From positions 9,509-73,508 of the forward strand of contig NZ_LFEE01000001.1 in the NCBI RefSeq assembly GCF_001039045.1: 64,000 nucleotides of DNA. Direction: 5' to 3'. The position numbers and the translations under genes are program-made. Each line of letters begins with the position of its first letter. The stretch's first letter is position 1. Below the pieces are notes generated by a model. The model had not been told where the DNA came from, ran no database searches, and saw nothing but the letters and a program-made list of their open reading frames with translations. This stretch comes from Lactiplantibacillus herbarum (GTDB lineage: Bacteria > Bacillota > Bacilli > Lactobacillales > Lactobacillaceae). Positions 8,431-17,560 of this stretch are shown piece after piece.

Positions 8431-10728
8431 TTATTTAGTTGTAACCAGCTTCTCTTCAACTAATGGTAAATAGTCTAAGAAGTGGTTGAAACATTGCTTC
8501 AAGAAATGTTCACTGCCATCATCGTTCAACTGATCGTGCTCGTCAAACTTCGTTCCTGCTTGTGGCAACATGAATTCATTGCCGGGCATCACTTTCGCAT
8601 CAACACCTGGTGAGTCCAGAATTTGACGTAAATTCATCTGTGCGCGGACCGTCCCTTGAATACCAAGTGAAGTCCCAACAATCATAACTGGCTTGTCCTT
8701 AAATGGATGTTCCGCACAAGATAACCATTCAATAGCGCTCTTTAACGCCGCTGGAATCGAGTGATCATATTCTGGTACCCCGATAACGACCCCGTCCGCA
8801 GCATCGATCTTAGCACCCAATGCTTTGACGTTATCTGGTTCGTTATCAAGATCATCTTCGTTAAACAATGGTAAATCTTTGATCTCACAAATTTCAAAAT
8901 TAACTTGGGTATCAAACATTTCCTTCATGGCGAAGAGTAATTTACGGTTGTAAGACTTAGAGGCGTTGGTCCCGACTAAAGCCACGATATTAGCTTCATT
9001 ATCGCCTGCCGCAGCTTGGCGTTTAGCATTAACACTAGCAGCAGCTCCGGCAACGTAGCCGGACGAGATGCCCCAAGTATTCATCATACTTGGCATTGAA
9101 TCATGACCATTCGCACCACCGATGACTTCACCAGCACCATAATAATTAGCTACCGGTGCATCATTAGCTGCCAACAATTGTAAATTATCGGCGTTGACGC
9201 TGTAACCACCTAATGTCGTTGCAAAACGGTCACGTTGTTCAATAATGTAGAACGTCTCACCATCAAATTGGTGCAGGAATTTTGGATTCCGACCAAATTC
9301 ACGATCGTGGCCATCTTGAACATAGCCTTGATAATTCTTAACCGTCTTAGCAAGTTCATCAACAGCGATTCCCGCTTGTTTAGCAGCAGTCTGCAGATCA
9401 CCCTTAACAAAGACTGGTCGTTTCGTTGGGTCTTCAAAGAACTGTTGAATCTCTTGCGGTGTAAAGTCATGAAGAATCAATAAGTCATAGACTTTTTTCC
9501 AAGTCCGTTCGTCCATCACCATGTATGCAACTTTATCATCTTGTTTCAGGATAGCGTTTCGGAAAGCAGTGTAGACGTTTGATTCATTAACGATCCGATC
9601 ACCTTTGGAATTGACATAGATTGCACCCATATCAGTCGCTTGTTTGGAAGCGTAGGTCGTCAATTTGGCAACACCGGGTTCTACTTCCACGCCGTGTGGA
9701 TAAATTTTATACCAATCCAAATCATGGGTCTTCAAGTTGAGGGCATCATTAAATTGATAGGCATCACCAGTCGAAGTCATTGGACCATAGTAATCAATAC
9801 CTTGGCTTTCGTCGCCGCGCATCTTTTGGTTAGCACCGTGACCACCCGTAGCTAGTACGACTGAGCGAGCTTTGATCTTGATCGTCTGGTCATGTTGTTG
9901 ACCAATAATGCCGTTAAGTACGTGTTGCCGATCAAACATTAATTCTTCAACACGCGTATCCAACATTACCTTGCCGCCAGCATCTTCAAAGGCTTTGGAA
10001 ACCTTTTGAATGAATTCATAGCTGCTGGCTGAAGGTAATTCGATTTGACGGTTGATCGAATGTTCTGGCGTTTGCGTTTGTGCTTTTTGATAATGTAAAT
10101 CGGCAAATTCGCTGATAAAGTCAATTGCAGAACCGATATTCTTGACCATTAAGTCCGTCAAAGCTGGATAATTACTCTCCAGACTTTCGTGACTGACATC
10201 TTGAGCCAGCATTTCTGGCGTATCATGGTTGTTATCAAAAATCTGGGCTGCAACCTTTGAGCCGGTCCCAACGACGTTTGAACCGTTCAAAATCGTGGCA
10301 CCACCTAGGTAACCATTCTTTTCAACTAACGTCACTGACTGGCCCATGGTTAGCGCACGACAACCAGCAACTAACCCAGCTTCACCACCACCGATAATTA
10401 AAACGTCAGTACGGTAGTTTTGACTCTTAGAATTGGTTTTAGCTTTTGGTGTTGGGGTAACATTGATCCCAGCAGCCGTTACAGCTTGATCAGCAGACTT
10501 CAACAATGCCTGGGTCATAACCGTTGCACCACTGATGGTATCCACGTCAAATGACTGTTCTGTAATGATATTGTCTTTTAGCTTATCAATAACTTGATTA
10601 AAAATCCCGGACGTTTCGGAATGTTTTAAAATCTTCAAATCCTTTATCTGGTCATCCTGTACATCAACTTCATAATTAATAATACCGTTATGGCCCATTG
10701 CTTGGCCGGTTACTTGCGTTTTACTCAA
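8431..10728 (-). CDS. Multi-flavin NAD(P)H-dependent C=C reductase (FMN_bind - FAD_binding_2 - FMN reductase fusion)
   Basis: Three-domain cytosolic flavoprotein of 765 residues. Residues 1-85 are an FMN_bind domain with DTISGAT (63-69), the kind of motif in which ApbE attaches FMN to the Thr. Residues 107 to about 570 are a fumarate-reductase-type FAD domain (DVLIIGGGEAGL; GEVIGGANG). From about 583 to the end is an NAD(P)H-dependent FMN reductase domain (VALVGTN; GVPEYDHSIP). The chain should carry electrons from NAD(P)H to FMN, covalent FMN, FAD and an unsaturated substrate. The fumarate-site motifs HHTMGG and GANRLGGN are replaced by FATTLGG and GHDSMPSMMN, so fumarate is unlikely. A TTG at 10726-10728 has GGAG nine bases upstream; the TTG two codons earlier is too close to it. 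The gene overlaps apbE by eight bases. Last gene of the shikimate-type operon. Confidence 0.85.
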   Translation of the reverse strand: MSKTQVTGQAMGHNGIINYEVDVQDDQIKDLKILKHSETSGIFNQVIDKLKDNIITEQSFDVDTISGATVMTQALLKSADQAVTAAGINVTPTPKAKTNSKSQNYRTDVLIIGGGEAGLVAGCRALTMGQSVTLVEKNGYLGGATILNGSNVVGTGSKVAAQIFDNNHDTPEMLAQDVSHESLESNYPALTDLMVKNIGSAIDFISEFADLHYQKAQTQTPEHSINRQIELPSASSYEFIQKVSKAFEDAGGKVMLDTRVEELMFDRQHVLNGIIGQQHDQTIKIKARSVVLATGGHGANQKMRGDESQGIDYYGPMTSTGDAYQFNDALNLKTHDLDWYKIYPHGVEVEPGVAKLTTYASKQATDMGAIYVNSKGDRIVNESNVYTAFRNAILKQDDKVAYMVMDERTWKKVYDLLILHDFTPQEIQQFFEDPTKRPVFVKGDLQTAAKQAGIAVDELAKTVKNYQGYVQDGHDREFGRNPKFLHQFDGETFYIIEQRDRFATTLGGYSVNADNLQLLAANDAPVANYYGAGEVIGGANGHDSMPSMMNTWGISSGYVAGAAASVNAKRQAAAGDNEANIVALVGTNASKSYNRKLLFAMKEMFDTQVNFEICEIKDLPLFNEDDLDNEPDNVKALGAKIDAADGVVIGVPEYDHSIPAALKSAIEWLSCAEHPFKDKPVMIVGTSLGIQGTVRAQMNLRQILDSPGVDAKVMPGNEFMLPQAGTKFDEHDQLNDDGSEHFLKQCFNHFLDYLPLVEEKLVTTK

Positions 10729-11680
10729 TCTCAAACACTCCTTCGCGTCGCGGCTTTAAGCCACTGGTAACTGTAATTTGCTGTTGCTTATCAATAAAGA
10801 TGGCTTCCGTATTCGGTAACGATTCGATTAATCGCACCCCTTGCTCAGGCCCTTGAAAATAGGTCACCGTGGCTAATACTTCAGCTAATTCTGACTGTTC
10901 AGTAATAATGCTGACTTGATCCACTTGATTCTCAACTGGATAGCCCGTTTGCGGGTCCAAGATATGGTGATACCGCTGTTCGCCAATTTTGAAATAGCGC
11001 TCAAAGATTCCGGAAGTGACGACCGTTCGTGCTGGCATGGTTACTTGTAACACTGGATAGCCTCGTGGTGCGGCAGGCGCTTGAATGCCTACTTGCCAGC
11101 GCGCATCGGTTGCTAATGGATTCTCGCCAAGGAGTTTAACGTTTCCTCCTAGGTTAACAATGGCATTAGCGATTCCGGCTTGTCTTAACTGATCGACGAT
11201 TCGATCAGCAAAGTAACCTTTGGCAATGGCACCCAAGTCCAATTGCATCCCTGGCTGTCGTAAATAGACGCTGTGTTGCTCGGCGTTCAAGGTAACCTGT
11301 GCTAAGTCCATCTGTTGCAAACTCTGCTGAATAGCCTCTGCTGCAGGTACTTCGTGACCGCCGAAACCGATGCGCCAGAGTTTAACTAACGGTCCAATTA
11401 AGACATTGAAACTGTCCGCATACTGCTGTGAGTACGCTAACGCATCTTGAATTAATTGGAAGCAAGCGGGACTCACCTGAACGGATTGTTGCCCAGCTTG
11501 TTGATTGATTGCACTGAGTTCAGAATCAGGTCGATTAACGGAAAAGATCTGATCCATCTGCTGCAAGTAGTCGTAGACCTCTTCAACAGCTGGCTGGTTA
11601 GGTTCAAAGAGCGTCAGTGAGATAACAGTACCCATCATCGCAAACTGCGACACGTATTTCTTTTGAACGGCTGCTGCCAT
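10721..11680 (-). CDS. apbE: FAD:protein FMN transferase (flavinyl transferase)
   Basis: Transfers FMN from FAD to a Thr/Ser of target proteins. It is 319 residues. ApbE hallmarks are visible: LDLGAIAKGYFADRI, the TSGIFERYFKIG segment and HHILDPQTGYPV. No lipoprotein signal is present, so it acts in the cytosol, matching the soluble FMN_bind-containing reductase whose gene overlaps its 3' end. This pairing strongly suggests the reductase is its substrate. The longest frame starts six codons earlier; I chose the ATG at 11678-11680 because AGAGGAGTG precedes it by seven bases. The sequence is diverse relative to housekeeping ApbE, as expected for a dedicated enzyme. Confidence 0.92.
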   Translation of the reverse strand: MAAAVQKKYVSQFAMMGTVISLTLFEPNQPAVEEVYDYLQQMDQIFSVNRPDSELSAINQQAGQQSVQVSPACFQLIQDALAYSQQYADSFNVLIGPLVKLWRIGFGGHEVPAAEAIQQSLQQMDLAQVTLNAEQHSVYLRQPGMQLDLGAIAKGYFADRIVDQLRQAGIANAIVNLGGNVKLLGENPLATDARWQVGIQAPAAPRGYPVLQVTMPARTVVTSGIFERYFKIGEQRYHHILDPQTGYPVENQVDQVSIITEQSELAEVLATVTYFQGPEQGVRLIESLPNTEAIFIDKQQQITVTSGLKPRREGVFEIE

Positions 11681-11708
11681 CTTGAACACTCCTCTCATCT
11701 AATCTAAT

Positions 11709-12467
11709 TTAGTTTAGTTTTAAATCTTCTAATTCAGGTCGTAAGTGCTCTAAAGCGATTTGACCAGGCGCGGAAGCCGCACCAACCGTGGCAAATGAGA
11801 GGCATGAGCCAAACACTTCGCCAGCCATGCGGGAAATCTTACCCAGATCGCCCATCGACATGGTAATGATCGGTTGTTGTAACTGTTGTCGTGCCGTATT
11901 AGTAGCCGTGAGTAACGTTAAAACATCCTCGACTGACTGTGGCATCACTGCCATCTTGGCAATGTCTGCACCGTAAGCCACCATGCTCGTCAGGCGTTGG
12001 ACGATGTCGTCCGCAGCTGGCGTCTTATCGAAATCATGATTGCTCATGATGATGACGACTTGTTGTTGATGTGCTTGAGCAATCAACGCTTTAACAGCGG
12101 CTTCATTATGGTAACGTTCGACGTCCAAAGCATCCGTGAATTGACCAGCTACGACGTTGGCACATACTTGGAAGTAGTCCGCATCGCTTAATGGCAATTC
12201 GCCACCCTCACCATTAGTTCTAAAGGTTGTCAGTAGTGCAATTTCACCTAGTGCAGCTCGTAACTGCTGGCCCATCTGTTGCAGCTTAGCAGCATCCGTA
12301 ACGCCTTCAAAGAAGTCGATGCGCCATTCTACTACGTCAGGTTTAGCAGCAATAATTGGCTTAGTGGCAGCTAAGATTTCAGCCGCCGTTTTACCGGTAA
12401 TCGGAACCGCCAGCTTGGGACGGCCACTGCTTAATTCGATGTTGCGTAATTTAACGATTGGTTGCAT
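11709..12467 (-). CDS. aroD: Type I 3-dehydroquinate dehydratase
   Basis: Converts 3-dehydroquinate to 3-dehydroshikimate through a Schiff base. It has 252 residues, the normal length. Lys171 (DIAKMAVMP) is the Schiff-base lysine and His144 (MSNHDF) the general base, almost the same numbering as the Salmonella enzyme. VEWRIDFF (46-53) is the usual substrate-site block. ATG with AGGAGG ten bases upstream. It sits between a YdiB-like dehydrogenase and apbE in one operon, with short gaps (28 bases each side), not with the other biosynthetic aro genes. This points to a catabolic or reductive use of quinate rather than chorismate synthesis. Confidence 0.95.
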   Translation of the reverse strand: MQPIVKLRNIELSSGRPKLAVPITGKTAAEILAATKPIIAAKPDVVEWRIDFFEGVTDAAKLQQMGQQLRAALGEIALLTTFRTNGEGGELPLSDADYFQVCANVVAGQFTDALDVERYHNEAAVKALIAQAHQQQVVIIMSNHDFDKTPAADDIVQRLTSMVAYGADIAKMAVMPQSVEDVLTLLTATNTARQQLQQPIITMSMGDLGKISRMAGEVFGSCLSFATVGAASAPGQIALEHLRPELEDLKLN

Positions 12468-12495
12468 TTTCTAAACCTCCTGGCACGGGCAATCA

Positions 12496-13377
12496 CTAAT
12501 CTTGATCGTCTCCAAATAGAATTTCATGAATATAATCTACTGGCATATCTTCACCTGTCCACAATTTAAAGGCGGCGGCACCTTGTTCCAGCATCATGCC
12601 CAGCCCATTGTATACATGCTTAACACCAGCATCCTGAGCTACCTTCATTAACTTAGTTGTCCGGGGAGCATATACCGTATCAAACACAATTAGATCTGGA
12701 CGTAGCCAACTAGGATCGTCAATCAACGTTTGATCTTCCAATGGCTTCATACCAACGCCAGTTGAATCCGTGTAGATGTATGAACTTTGAATTTCGCTCT
12801 TAAAATCATCACGATCTTCTAATGAATGCAATGTTGCGTGACAGTCCGTTTGTTCGTTGATCAGCTTGACGTTGCGTTCTGCATTAGCCCACGTTGCATC
12901 CTTCATGTTAAAAATAGAAATTTCACTAACGCCATCCAAGGCAGCTTGAACTGCAATTGCCGTACCAGCACCACCGGCACCAGCTAACGTCATCTTGTGA
13001 CCTCGGATATCCAGCCCTTCGTCATCAAGCGCTTTCATAAATCCAATGCCATCAGTCGTATATCCGGTTAAAATACCATTATCATTTACAATTGTATTCA
13101 CAGCGCCAACCATCTTAGCAGCTGGATCTAATTTATCTAATAAGGGAATCACTTTTTGTTTGTTAGGCATTGAAATGTTTGAACCACGCATATCCAATGT
13201 TCGAATGGATTCAATTGCACTTGGCAACGTTTCATTATTTACTTCAAAAGCTAGGTAAGCGTAGTTCAAGCCTAACTTAGCAAATGCGTTATTGTGCATT
13301 GTTGGTGACATTGAATGCCGAATGGGATAAGCCATTAATCCAATCAATAAAGTATGTCCATCAATTCGTTCCGTCAT
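12496..13377 (-). CDS. YdiB-like quinate/shikimate dehydrogenase (copy 1)
   Basis: Member of the shikimate dehydrogenase family, 293 residues. The N-terminal domain has IGLMAYPIRHSMSPTMHN (12-29; Ser22 and Ser24 bind substrate), the catalytic Lys73 in SMPNKQ, and Asp109 in YTTDGIGF. The Rossmann part has GAGGAG (133-138). After strand 2 it reads FNMKDATW instead of the NRT motif of NADP-specific AroE, so NAD is likely preferred. The N-terminus is very close to what I know of E. coli YdiB, which oxidises both quinate and shikimate. First gene of the operon with aroD, apbE and the reductase; divergent from a LysR regulator. ATG with AGGAGTGG upstream. Confidence 0.88.
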   Translation of the reverse strand: MTERIDGHTLLIGLMAYPIRHSMSPTMHNNAFAKLGLNYAYLAFEVNNETLPSAIESIRTLDMRGSNISMPNKQKVIPLLDKLDPAAKMVGAVNTIVNDNGILTGYTTDGIGFMKALDDEGLDIRGHKMTLAGAGGAGTAIAVQAALDGVSEISIFNMKDATWANAERNVKLINEQTDCHATLHSLEDRDDFKSEIQSSYIYTDSTGVGMKPLEDQTLIDDPSWLRPDLIVFDTVYAPRTTKLMKVAQDAGVKHVYNGLGMMLEQGAAAFKLWTGEDMPVDYIHEILFGDDQD

Positions 13378-13512
13378 AGTAAATCCACTCCTAATTATTA
13401 TTTTCTGTTTGTTACTCTATTCACTTGCCATGTTAACAAATTAGTTTAATATAATAAATATAGATAATTCGTTTAAATCATTTAACTTTTCTATTGGTAA
13501 AGGAGAACTCCA

Positions 13513-14445
13513 ATGATGAATTTGAGGCATTTGATTTTTTTCAAAGAACTAGCTAGAACACAGCACATGGCTAAAGCCGCTGAAAATCTAGGAATTTCGC
13601 AACCATCTTTAAGTTATGCCATTAAAAAAATAGAAACTGAGCTCGGCGTACCGCTCTTTGAAGCTGATGGGCGTAATATTAAACTAACTTCCATTGGTGG
13701 CGTTTATTTAAAGTACGTCACGGCTACTTTAAATGATTTATCACAAGGCAATGAACTAGTAAAACAACTCATGAACCCTAATACCGGTCACATCAGCATG
13801 GGATTTACTTACACCCTCGGCCAACAGTTAGTCCCTGAACTCATTACCCAATTTCAAAAGAAACAGGAGAACCAAGAAATCACTTTCGAGCTCGGGCAAG
13901 GCAACTCTGGTGAACTTCTAAAGTCCTTAGCGAGTGAAAAATACGATTTAGTCTTGGCGTCTAATGTTGAAAAAATCGGTGATCAATTGACCAGTAGTCT
14001 CTTTGACTTTATCCCACTGGTACAACAAGAAATTGTCGCAGCTGTCCCTGCTGACCATCCGCTAGCCTCAAAAACAGCAGTGCGCGTTCGTGACCTTTCC
14101 CCTTACCCTATGATTTCATTCTCACAAAATAGCGGCTTAAGACCATTAATTGATCAAATTCTCTCCAATGCCCATATTCAGCCTAAAATAGCCTACGAAG
14201 TGGAAGAAGACCACACCATGGCTGGATTTGTACGCCATAATATGGGCGTCGCATTGATGCCATATTTACCATTATTAGACAAAAGTGCCATTCAATTAAA
14301 ACACCTATTTGACCAACCATTGAATCATCAAATCTATCTAGTTATACGTCGCAATAGTTTCATCACGCCTGCCGTTCATCGCTTTCAGGAATTCGCGCGC
14401 AGCTATTGTTGGCAATACTATACCAATCAGGAACGTTTAATTTAA
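13513..14445 (+). CDS. LysR-family regulator (hydroaromatic cluster, copy 1)
   Basis: Transcription regulator of 310 residues. The N-terminal winged helix-turn-helix is clear (MAKAAENLGISQPSLSYAIK, residues 19-38), followed by the two-lobed effector domain. It is divergent from the YdiB/AroD/ApbE/reductase operon across 135 bases, the classic LysR arrangement, so it probably activates that operon in response to a hydroaromatic acid. The AT-rich segment 13440-13490 is the likely binding site. It is convergent with the MFS gene and separated from it by a bidirectional terminator. ATG preceded by AAAGGAG at seven bases. Confidence 0.87.
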   Translation: MMNLRHLIFFKELARTQHMAKAAENLGISQPSLSYAIKKIETELGVPLFEADGRNIKLTSIGGVYLKYVTATLNDLSQGNELVKQLMNPNTGHISMGFTYTLGQQLVPELITQFQKKQENQEITFELGQGNSGELLKSLASEKYDLVLASNVEKIGDQLTSSLFDFIPLVQQEIVAAVPADHPLASKTAVRVRDLSPYPMISFSQNSGLRPLIDQILSNAHIQPKIAYEVEEDHTMAGFVRHNMGVALMPYLPLLDKSAIQLKHLFDQPLNHQIYLVIRRNSFITPAVHRFQEFARSYCWQYYTNQERLI

Positions 14446-14516
14446 AAAAGAGAGTAGGACAAAGTCAGTTAGTCGCTGAGCAGAGGTAGCAACCCGCCTT
14501 TTGTCCCACTCTCTTT
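14446..14516. terminator. Bidirectional terminator, GGGACA repeat type
   Basis: Long stem (AAAAGAGAGTAGGACAAA with TTTGTCCCACTCTCTTTT, one mismatch) between convergent LysR and MFS genes, with T-runs on both sides. The same GGGACA core is at 106-149, which suggests a recurrent intergenic repeat used as terminator. Confidence 0.8.
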
Positions 14517-14527
14517 TGGTTTTTTAC

Positions 14528-15748
14528 TTATTTAGTTGCTGTCTTTACTGAGTTTCCACGGTATTTAACAACCAAGGCTAAGCCAACACCAACAAGTGTA
14601 ATAATGATATTCATTAAAATAATTGTTCGTGGTGCATCCGCACCAGTTGCTTTAGTCAAGTATGCAGCAACTGATAAAACGACATAGTTTGCAACACTAG
14701 ACGCAATCATTACTAGTGAAGTTGCAAGTCCTTTACTGTCTGGGAAGAATCCAACAGTCGTTGATACAGCTAGTTGCAAGACACCACCAGCGGCAGCATA
14801 ACCAATCACAAAGCTACCAATATAGAGAATAACTGGACTTTGAATGAAATAGCAAAGTAGGAGCATTACGATTGAAATGCTGGGATAGAGTACTAAAACA
14901 GTTGTTTCTTTTAAACCCATATGAATAAACTGGGCTGTTAACAACACGGCAACCGTTGCGCCAACTGCATAAAACGATTGTAACGTGCTCGGATCCTTGA
15001 TTCCGTAACTAATCCCTAATTCTTGATTACAGTTTAGCCAAATCATAAAGGTGGCTGAACTAGTAAAACCAATCAAGATAGATGCAACTGTGGCTGCAGA
15101 AAAACGATGTTTACCTTTACTACCAGCGTTTTTGACAGCTTTAACTTGCTTATTCTGTTTTGGAAACGGCAAGATTAAAACCAGAATTGCATCAATAATC
15201 ATCAAAATACCACAGCCAATAAAAATTGCTTTATATGACATTTGAGCACTTGCAACCAAGCCAATTACAAACGGTAAAATAAATTGAGACACCGTAATGG
15301 CAAACTTCGTAAATAAATTAGCAATTGATGCCGATTTAGGAAAGATTTCCATCACACTTGGCGAGACACACGTATCCAAGAATGAATTAGCAATACCGTT
15401 AACAATTCCGACTGCATAAGCCATCCACATACTGTGAACACTAATCATGCCAAAGAAGAATACTGCATATAGCGCAATACCAATAAAACCACTAATCCGA
15501 CGACCGATTTTATCTGATATTGGTCCAGCAAACGGGTACGCTATTAATCGCCCTAAGCCATATGCTGCAATAACAGAAACAACCATACTGACGTCTACCG
15601 TACCATTTGATAGGGTCGATGCACCCCAAGCTTTAGCAAATTCTGTCTTATACTGACCCATAATTGAAGACGCAGTTCCAAGAATGAAATAGGCAAAATA
15701 TAAGGCTAATGCCGTAACATAATATTTTTTATTTGGATTAGTTGTCAT
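14528..15748 (-). CDS. MFS transporter, probable hydroaromatic acid uptake
   Basis: Twelve-helix major facilitator protein of 406 residues. The helix 2-3 loop has the MFS signature (AGPISDKIGRRISG). It is the last gene of an operon with two YdiB-like dehydrogenases, so quinate/shikimate uptake is the best guess; no substrate residue can be read. The start was placed at the ATG at 15746-15748, which has GGGGG at eight bases and comes one base after the upstream gene's stop codon. The longer version would begin inside that gene. A related MFS gene is at 20745-21971. Confidence 0.85.
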   Translation of the reverse strand: MTTNPNKKYYVTALALYFAYFILGTASSIMGQYKTEFAKAWGASTLSNGTVDVSMVVSVIAAYGLGRLIAYPFAGPISDKIGRRISGFIGIALYAVFFFGMISVHSMWMAYAVGIVNGIANSFLDTCVSPSVMEIFPKSASIANLFTKFAITVSQFILPFVIGLVASAQMSYKAIFIGCGILMIIDAILVLILPFPKQNKQVKAVKNAGSKGKHRFSAATVASILIGFTSSATFMIWLNCNQELGISYGIKDPSTLQSFYAVGATVAVLLTAQFIHMGLKETTVLVLYPSISIVMLLLCYFIQSPVILYIGSFVIGYAAAGGVLQLAVSTTVGFFPDSKGLATSLVMIASSVANYVVLSVAAYLTKATGADAPRTIILMNIIITLVGVGLALVVKYRGNSVKTATK

Positions 15749-15749
15749 C

Positions 15750-16634
15750 TTAACGACCCCCATCATCGGAAAAGAATCGTTGGGTCACTTCTTCAACTGG
15801 CATTTCTTGACCGGTATATAGTTTGAAAGCTGCTGCCCCTTGCCAAACAAGCATACCCTTACCGCCAATTATTTTGCTGCCATACTCAGCAGCATCCGCC
15901 AACATCTTAGTAACTGCTGGATTATAAACCGTATCGGTTACTACTAAATCGGGGCGAAAAACAGTCATATCTTTAATATTACTTTGCTCAACATTAGGTG
16001 CCATACCAGCCCTAGTCGCATTAGCTAAAATATCACTCTGTTCAATTGCTGCAGCCAATGCGACTGAATCATTGATATCGCCTACTGTGATCTGGCAAGT
16101 AGGTACTTTTTTCATAATCTTATTGGCAGTCAATTCAGCATTTTTATAAAAATCATCACGTGGATTGAAAATATGAATCTCACTAGCACCGTCCAAGGCC
16201 ATTTGTACTGTAATGGCTGTAGCTGCCCCACCTGCGCCCAGAATTGTTAGTCGCTTACCTTGTGGGTCAACACCGTGGTGCCGCAGGTTTTCAACATATC
16301 CCGTGCCATCCGTGTTATGGCCCACTAAAACACCATCATTATTAACAATCGTGTTCACTGCTCCAATTAATTCTGCAGCTGGCGAAAGCTCATCAACTAG
16401 TTCAGCTGCCACATTTTTACACGGCATCGTGACGTTTGCACCGCGCATATTAAAAATTCGCATCTTCTCCAATGCTTGTGGCATCTCATCTGCCTGAATA
16501 TCAAATGCTAAATACGCATCATTAATTCCTGCCTGTTCAAAACTGTAATTATACATAGCTGGCGATCCCGAATGCCCTACCGGCGATCCAAATAATCCCA
16601 GCATCGTTGTGTGTCCATCAATTCGTGCTTCCAT
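15750..16634 (-). CDS. YdiB-like quinate/shikimate dehydrogenase (copy 2)
   Basis: Shikimate dehydrogenase family member of 294 residues. Motifs: GSPVGHSGSPAMYN near 16-29, Lys of TMPCKN as catalytic lysine, HNTDGTGY, and GAGGAATA at the start of the Rossmann fold. Strand-2 end reads FNPRDDFYKNAE, whose acidic residues resemble the NAD-binding end of YdiB. It is more similar to copy 3 than to copy 1 (both have GLFGSPVGHSGSPAMYN or close to it). It lies between copy 3 (22-base gap) and the MFS gene. Which hydroxyl or substrate each copy handles cannot be told from sequence. Confidence 0.87.
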   Translation of the reverse strand: MEARIDGHTTMLGLFGSPVGHSGSPAMYNYSFEQAGINDAYLAFDIQADEMPQALEKMRIFNMRGANVTMPCKNVAAELVDELSPAAELIGAVNTIVNNDGVLVGHNTDGTGYVENLRHHGVDPQGKRLTILGAGGAATAITVQMALDGASEIHIFNPRDDFYKNAELTANKIMKKVPTCQITVGDINDSVALAAAIEQSDILANATRAGMAPNVEQSNIKDMTVFRPDLVVTDTVYNPAVTKMLADAAEYGSKIIGGKGMLVWQGAAAFKLYTGQEMPVEEVTQRFFSDDGGR

Positions 16635-16656
16635 CAGTCAATTCCTCCCTCTTACG

Positions 16657-17535
16657 CTATTTACCGATTTGTTGTGCTTCATAAGCTTGGTATTCCGCAG
16701 TTGGCATTTCTTTTCCAGTGAAAAGAGTATATGCTGCAGCACCTTGCCATAGCAACATTCCCTTGCCTGGCGCAACCGTGCAACCAACTTTCTCTGCATC
16801 CTCAATTAATTTGGTCTTCAATGGATTGTAAACCGTATCTGCAACAACTAAGTCCGCACGTAAGAAACTAGGATCGACTAGTGACTGACCGTTTAATGGT
16901 TTCATCCCAACAATGGTAGCGTTAACCAAAATATCAGCGTTGGCAATTTCTTCCTTTAATTTCTCTTGATCCGCAAGGGGGTAAACTTGAACATTCACAT
17001 CCGGTTTAGCTGCCTTAATCTTTCGTTGTGTCTCTTCAGCATTCGCGTAAAATTCATCATCGCGATTGAAGATCGTCAAAGCAGTTGCGCCATCCAATGC
17101 ACACTGAACCTGAAGTGCAGTAGCCGCACCACCCGCACCAATTACAACCAGCTTTTTACCGGCAACGTCGACACCAGTTTCTTTAAGGTTACGAACAAAA
17201 CCAATTCCATCCGTGATATGGCCCGTTAATTTACCATTATCGTTAACGATAACGTTAATGGCACCGATGATCTTAGCTGCTGGTGATAATTCATCAACTA
17301 AATCAGCTGCAACACTCTTGCAAGGCATGGTAACGTTACTACCGCGTACTTTGAATAACCGTAGGGCATCAATTGCTTGTGGCATCTGTTCTTTTTTTAC
17401 ATCAAACGCTAAGTAAGCATAATCCAGTTTTTGTTGTTGAAAGCTGAAGTTATACATTGCAGGTGAGCCTGAATGTCCAACTGGTGAGCCCAATAATGTG
17501 AATAAGCCGGTAGTCCCTGAAATTCGTTTTTCCAT
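16657..17535 (-). CDS. YdiB-like quinate/shikimate dehydrogenase (copy 3)
   Basis: Shikimate dehydrogenase family member, 292 residues. Motifs: GSPVGHSGSPAMYNFSF, Lys of TMPCKS, HITDGIGF in place of the usual NTDG, and GAGGAATA. Strand-2 end reads FNRDDEFYANAEE, close to the NRRDEFF segment of YdiB. The longest frame is 23 codons longer. I chose the ATG at 17533-17535, which has AAGGAGTG at the correct distance; the extra residues run through the upstream terminator hairpin. It is the first gene of a three-gene unit (copy 3, copy 2, MFS). His/Ile replacing Asn in the NTDG block may alter substrate choice. Confidence 0.87.
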   Translation of the reverse strand: MEKRISGTTGLFTLLGSPVGHSGSPAMYNFSFQQQKLDYAYLAFDVKKEQMPQAIDALRLFKVRGSNVTMPCKSVAADLVDELSPAAKIIGAINVIVNDNGKLTGHITDGIGFVRNLKETGVDVAGKKLVVIGAGGAATALQVQCALDGATALTIFNRDDEFYANAEETQRKIKAAKPDVNVQVYPLADQEKLKEEIANADILVNATIVGMKPLNGQSLVDPSFLRADLVVADTVYNPLKTKLIEDAEKVGCTVAPGKGMLLWQGAAAYTLFTGKEMPTAEYQAYEAQQIGK

Positions 17536-17560
17536 GGTTAACACTCCTTCATTTAAATGA

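Noticed and set aside
9210-9470. 86-codon minus-strand frame inside the flavoprotein gene
   Set aside because: Lies fully in another frame of a well-supported gene and lacks a start signal.
8431-10728. Naming the flavoprotein a fumarate reductase
   Set aside because: The fumarate-site motifs are replaced, and the neighbourhood concerns hydroaromatic acids.
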